Source: JBDUCV01 sp040003255
GTDB taxonomy: Bacteria > Actinomycetota > Actinomycetes > Mycobacteriales > Jatrophihabitantaceae
DNA length: 5,751 nucleotides
Assembly: GCA_040003255.1 (NCBI GenBank)
Contig: JBDUCV010000102.1
Location: forward strand, 1 to 5,751
Direction of reading: 5' to 3'
Shown here: positions 4,183 to 5,751 of the stretch, piece by piece
How positions within the stretch are numbered: position 1 is the stretch's first letter
Layout: each line of letters opens with the position of its first letter
Notes under the pieces: generated by a model
The model's database searches: none
Told to the model about the DNA's origin: nothing
What the model saw: only the letters and a program-made list of their open reading frames with translations
Program-made: the position numbers and the translations under genes

Positions 4183-5694
4183 TCAGTGGGAAGCTGCTAC
4201 CAGGTCTGGCAGCAGGGCAGCGGCGTTGGGCGTGCCTAAACCGGTGATCGGGTCCCACCCGGCGGTGGCCGGGTAGCCGGGAACCGACGGGTCGGCCGTG
4301 TTGTTACCGGTCGTTACGTCGAAGAAGTCAGCGGCGTAGGCGGCCGGGTCGCTGGCGAGCTGGTAGAGCGCGGGGTTGATCAGTCCCAGGCCGCCGCCGT
4401 TGATCTGGTCAGCGATCGCGACCAGGCCGGCCCATTGCGGGCAGGACACGGACGTGCCGCCGATGTCGTACCAGCCGGTGCTGCACGGCGCATCGCCGCA
4501 GAAGAGGCCACCGTTGCCGTCCGGCGGGAGCGACAGGTAGACCAACGCCCCGGTGCGCGAGCTGGCCTGCAAGGCGATGTCGGGCACACCGCGCATGCTG
4601 TCGATCGGGGTGCTTCCGGCGGGCAGGGTGTTCTGGTAATCGGGCTTCGCGAATACATGGCTGAAGCCGCCGCCGGAGAAAGTCCAGCCCACTTCGGCTT
4701 CGCCCGGATGCGACTGGCAATTGACGGGCGGGTCGATGCTGTCGACTACTCGTGCAGTGGTGTTCGTCGGGTCGGTGCACAGGTAAGTGCCGCCGACTCC
4801 GGTGACAAGCGGGTCGGATGCGGGCCACTCGACCGTGGGATAGGGGATGGTCGGGCCGGCGTTCGGGCCACCGACGGGAGACTTCCGCGAGTTGGCGCTA
4901 CCCCCGTCGCCGGACGATCCCAGTACGGTCACCCCGTTCGCCGCAGCGGACTTGTACGCGTACCGCAGATTCTCCAGGGATTGCGAACTGCCGAAGGCGT
5001 CCTCAGCAGAGGCGAACGACTGCGAGATGACGTTGGCCAGGTGGTGGTCGATAACGTACTGCTCGGCCTTCATCATGGCCGGGAACCCTTGTACACCCAA
5101 GGTTTCGGCGGTCGGCGTGGTGACCAGCAGAATGTTGGCCTTGGGTGCAATCGCATGCGAGGTCTCGACGTCGAGGGCAACCTCGAGCGCCCAGGCCGCC
5201 TTGTTCTCCAGGCCGGTGCCATTTGAATTGGACGGCGGTGCCATGGTCGCCGGCGAGCCTTGCACGTGCAGTTGGCTGAAGGTCGGCATGCCTGCGGTGC
5301 AGGTCACGCCTTCCTCGCCGCACATCGGCTGCAGACCGAACGCCTGGTTGTAGACGTGCAGGTCGTGCGCCATCGTGTCGCTGCCGTAGGAGTCGACGAT
5401 CGCGATGGTCTGGCCCGCGCCGTCGAAGCCGTTGTCGTAGAGCGGGGCCAGGTTGTAAGCCGCACGTGTGCTCTGCGGGGTGAAACAGCGTCGCTTAACT
5501 GAAAAACATTGCGCCTCAGTGGGAGGGGTCGTCGAGGTACTGACCTGGGTGTAATCGGACACCGCCGGGTGCAGCAAGCCGCCAGACGCCGAGCGGCTAC
5601 CAGCTGGCGTGGCCGCGGCGGGCAGCAGCGCCGCGGCGGCCAACGCAGCCCCGCCCGCCAATGCCAGCGTTCTAGTACCGGAACGTAACCACAT
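4183..5694 (-). CDS. Secreted S53-family (sedolisin/kumamolisin-like) serine-carboxyl protease
   Basis: This 503-aa exported acid-type endopeptidase has a signal peptide at 1-28: basic MWLRSGTR, a hydrophobic Ala/Leu core, then a small-residue cleavage zone near AAATPAGS. The subtilisin-like catalytic domain starts near CFTPQSTRAAYNL (70). Family motifs in order are WALEVALDVE with E171 and D175, SSGDGG with the oxyanion Asp D263, PYPTVEWPASDPLVTGVGGT (285-304), SGGGFS (340-345), and GGTSVSCPQWAGL with nucleophile S415. The C-terminal calcium site is FFDVTTG (D459) and GWDPITGLGTPN (D481). Only ~45 residues separate the signal peptide from the catalytic domain, so the usual 140-180-aa pro-kumamolisin domain is absent. 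Nine cysteines, several in close pairs (63/70, 125/132, 399/404), suit disulfides in a secreted protein. The start at 5694 is preferred over 5712 because GGAGG sits 6 nt upstream. It probably digests extracellular protein at low pH. Confidence 0.93.
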   Translation of the reverse strand: MWLRSGTRTLALAGGAALAAAALLPAAATPAGSRSASGGLLHPAVSDYTQVSTSTTPPTEAQCFSVKRRCFTPQSTRAAYNLAPLYDNGFDGAGQTIAIVDSYGSDTMAHDLHVYNQAFGLQPMCGEEGVTCTAGMPTFSQLHVQGSPATMAPPSNSNGTGLENKAAWALEVALDVETSHAIAPKANILLVTTPTAETLGVQGFPAMMKAEQYVIDHHLANVISQSFASAEDAFGSSQSLENLRYAYKSAAANGVTVLGSSGDGGSANSRKSPVGGPNAGPTIPYPTVEWPASDPLVTGVGGTYLCTDPTNTTARVVDSIDPPVNCQSHPGEAEVGWTFSGGGFSHVFAKPDYQNTLPAGSTPIDSMRGVPDIALQASSRTGALVYLSLPPDGNGGLFCGDAPCSTGWYDIGGTSVSCPQWAGLVAIADQINGGGLGLINPALYQLASDPAAYAADFFDVTTGNNTADPSVPGYPATAGWDPITGLGTPNAAALLPDLVAASH

Positions 5695-5700
5695 ACACAG

Positions 5701-5705
5701 CCTCC
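5701..5705 (-). promoter_or_regulatory. Ribosome binding site deciding the protease start
   Basis: On the minus strand GGAGG is followed by 6 nt (CTGTGT) and ATG at 5694. The more upstream ATG at 5712 has only a pyrimidine-rich stretch before it. This trims six residues (MLRRLC) from the longest reading and leaves a normal signal peptide. Confidence 0.75.
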
Positions 5706-5751
5706 GAAGCATCGACGAGGACCAGACAGGATCACCGCCCGGTCAGGCGGG

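Noticed and set aside
4435..5226. 263-codon plus-strand ORF antisense to the protease
   Set aside because: It has no family features and lies wholly opposite a strongly supported gene; such ORFs arise from the high GC third positions.
5304..5735. Minus-strand ORF overlapping the protease 5' end
   Set aside because: It is Arg/Pro-rich shadow coding in another frame of the protease gene, whose own frame has clear family motifs.
5735..5750. CCGCC/GGCGG inverted repeat at the right edge as an operator
   Set aside because: Five-bp GC-only arms are expected by chance in this composition, and the flank is cut off by the window end.

Overview
The window is high-GC DNA with strong G/C preference at third codon positions. 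It carries a PIN-domain protein of VapC type, a TetR repressor, a daunorubicin/bacitracin-type ABC exporter and a secreted sedolisin-family protease. This combination, with GTG starts and short AGGAG-type ribosome binding sites, points to an actinomycete (Actinomycetota). Genus cannot be decided from the sequence alone.

Layout. Positions 1-143 hold the broken end of an upstream plus-strand gene. Its coding signal switches reading frame near position 52. A PIN-domain protein (251-670, +) follows and converges on a TetR-family regulator (667-1284, -); the two genes share the palindromic CTAG as overlapping stop codons. A 105-bp AT-rich intergenic region separates the regulator from a divergent plus-strand cassette. 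The cassette holds a 56-aa single-helix membrane protein (1390-1560), an ABC ATPase (1590-2519), an ABC-2 permease (2529-3335) and a 59-aa CxxC/HxxxH protein (3367-3546). It ends at a terminator-like hairpin (3548-3580).

Positions 3581-4182 are a degraded stretch. It contains a small hairpin, a possible promoter, the first ~50 codons of a P-loop ATPase resembling the N-terminus of large LuxR/MalT-type regulators, a short coding-like ORF in another frame, and a perfect 13-bp inverted repeat. A minus-strand gene for a secreted S53 (sedolisin) serine-carboxyl protease occupies 4183-5694. Its ribosome binding site lies near the window's right edge.

How the genes fit together. The TetR gene lies head to head with the exporter cassette, the usual arrangement in which the repressor controls both itself and the pump. 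The ATPase and permease should form a homodimer-plus-homodimer exporter of the BcrAB/DrrAB kind. The two small proteins at the cassette ends are the least explained part: one is probably a membrane accessory subunit and the other a small metal-binding or nucleic-acid-binding protein. The PIN protein and the protease look functionally independent of the cassette. No CRISPR array, tRNA, rRNA or intact mobile element was seen.
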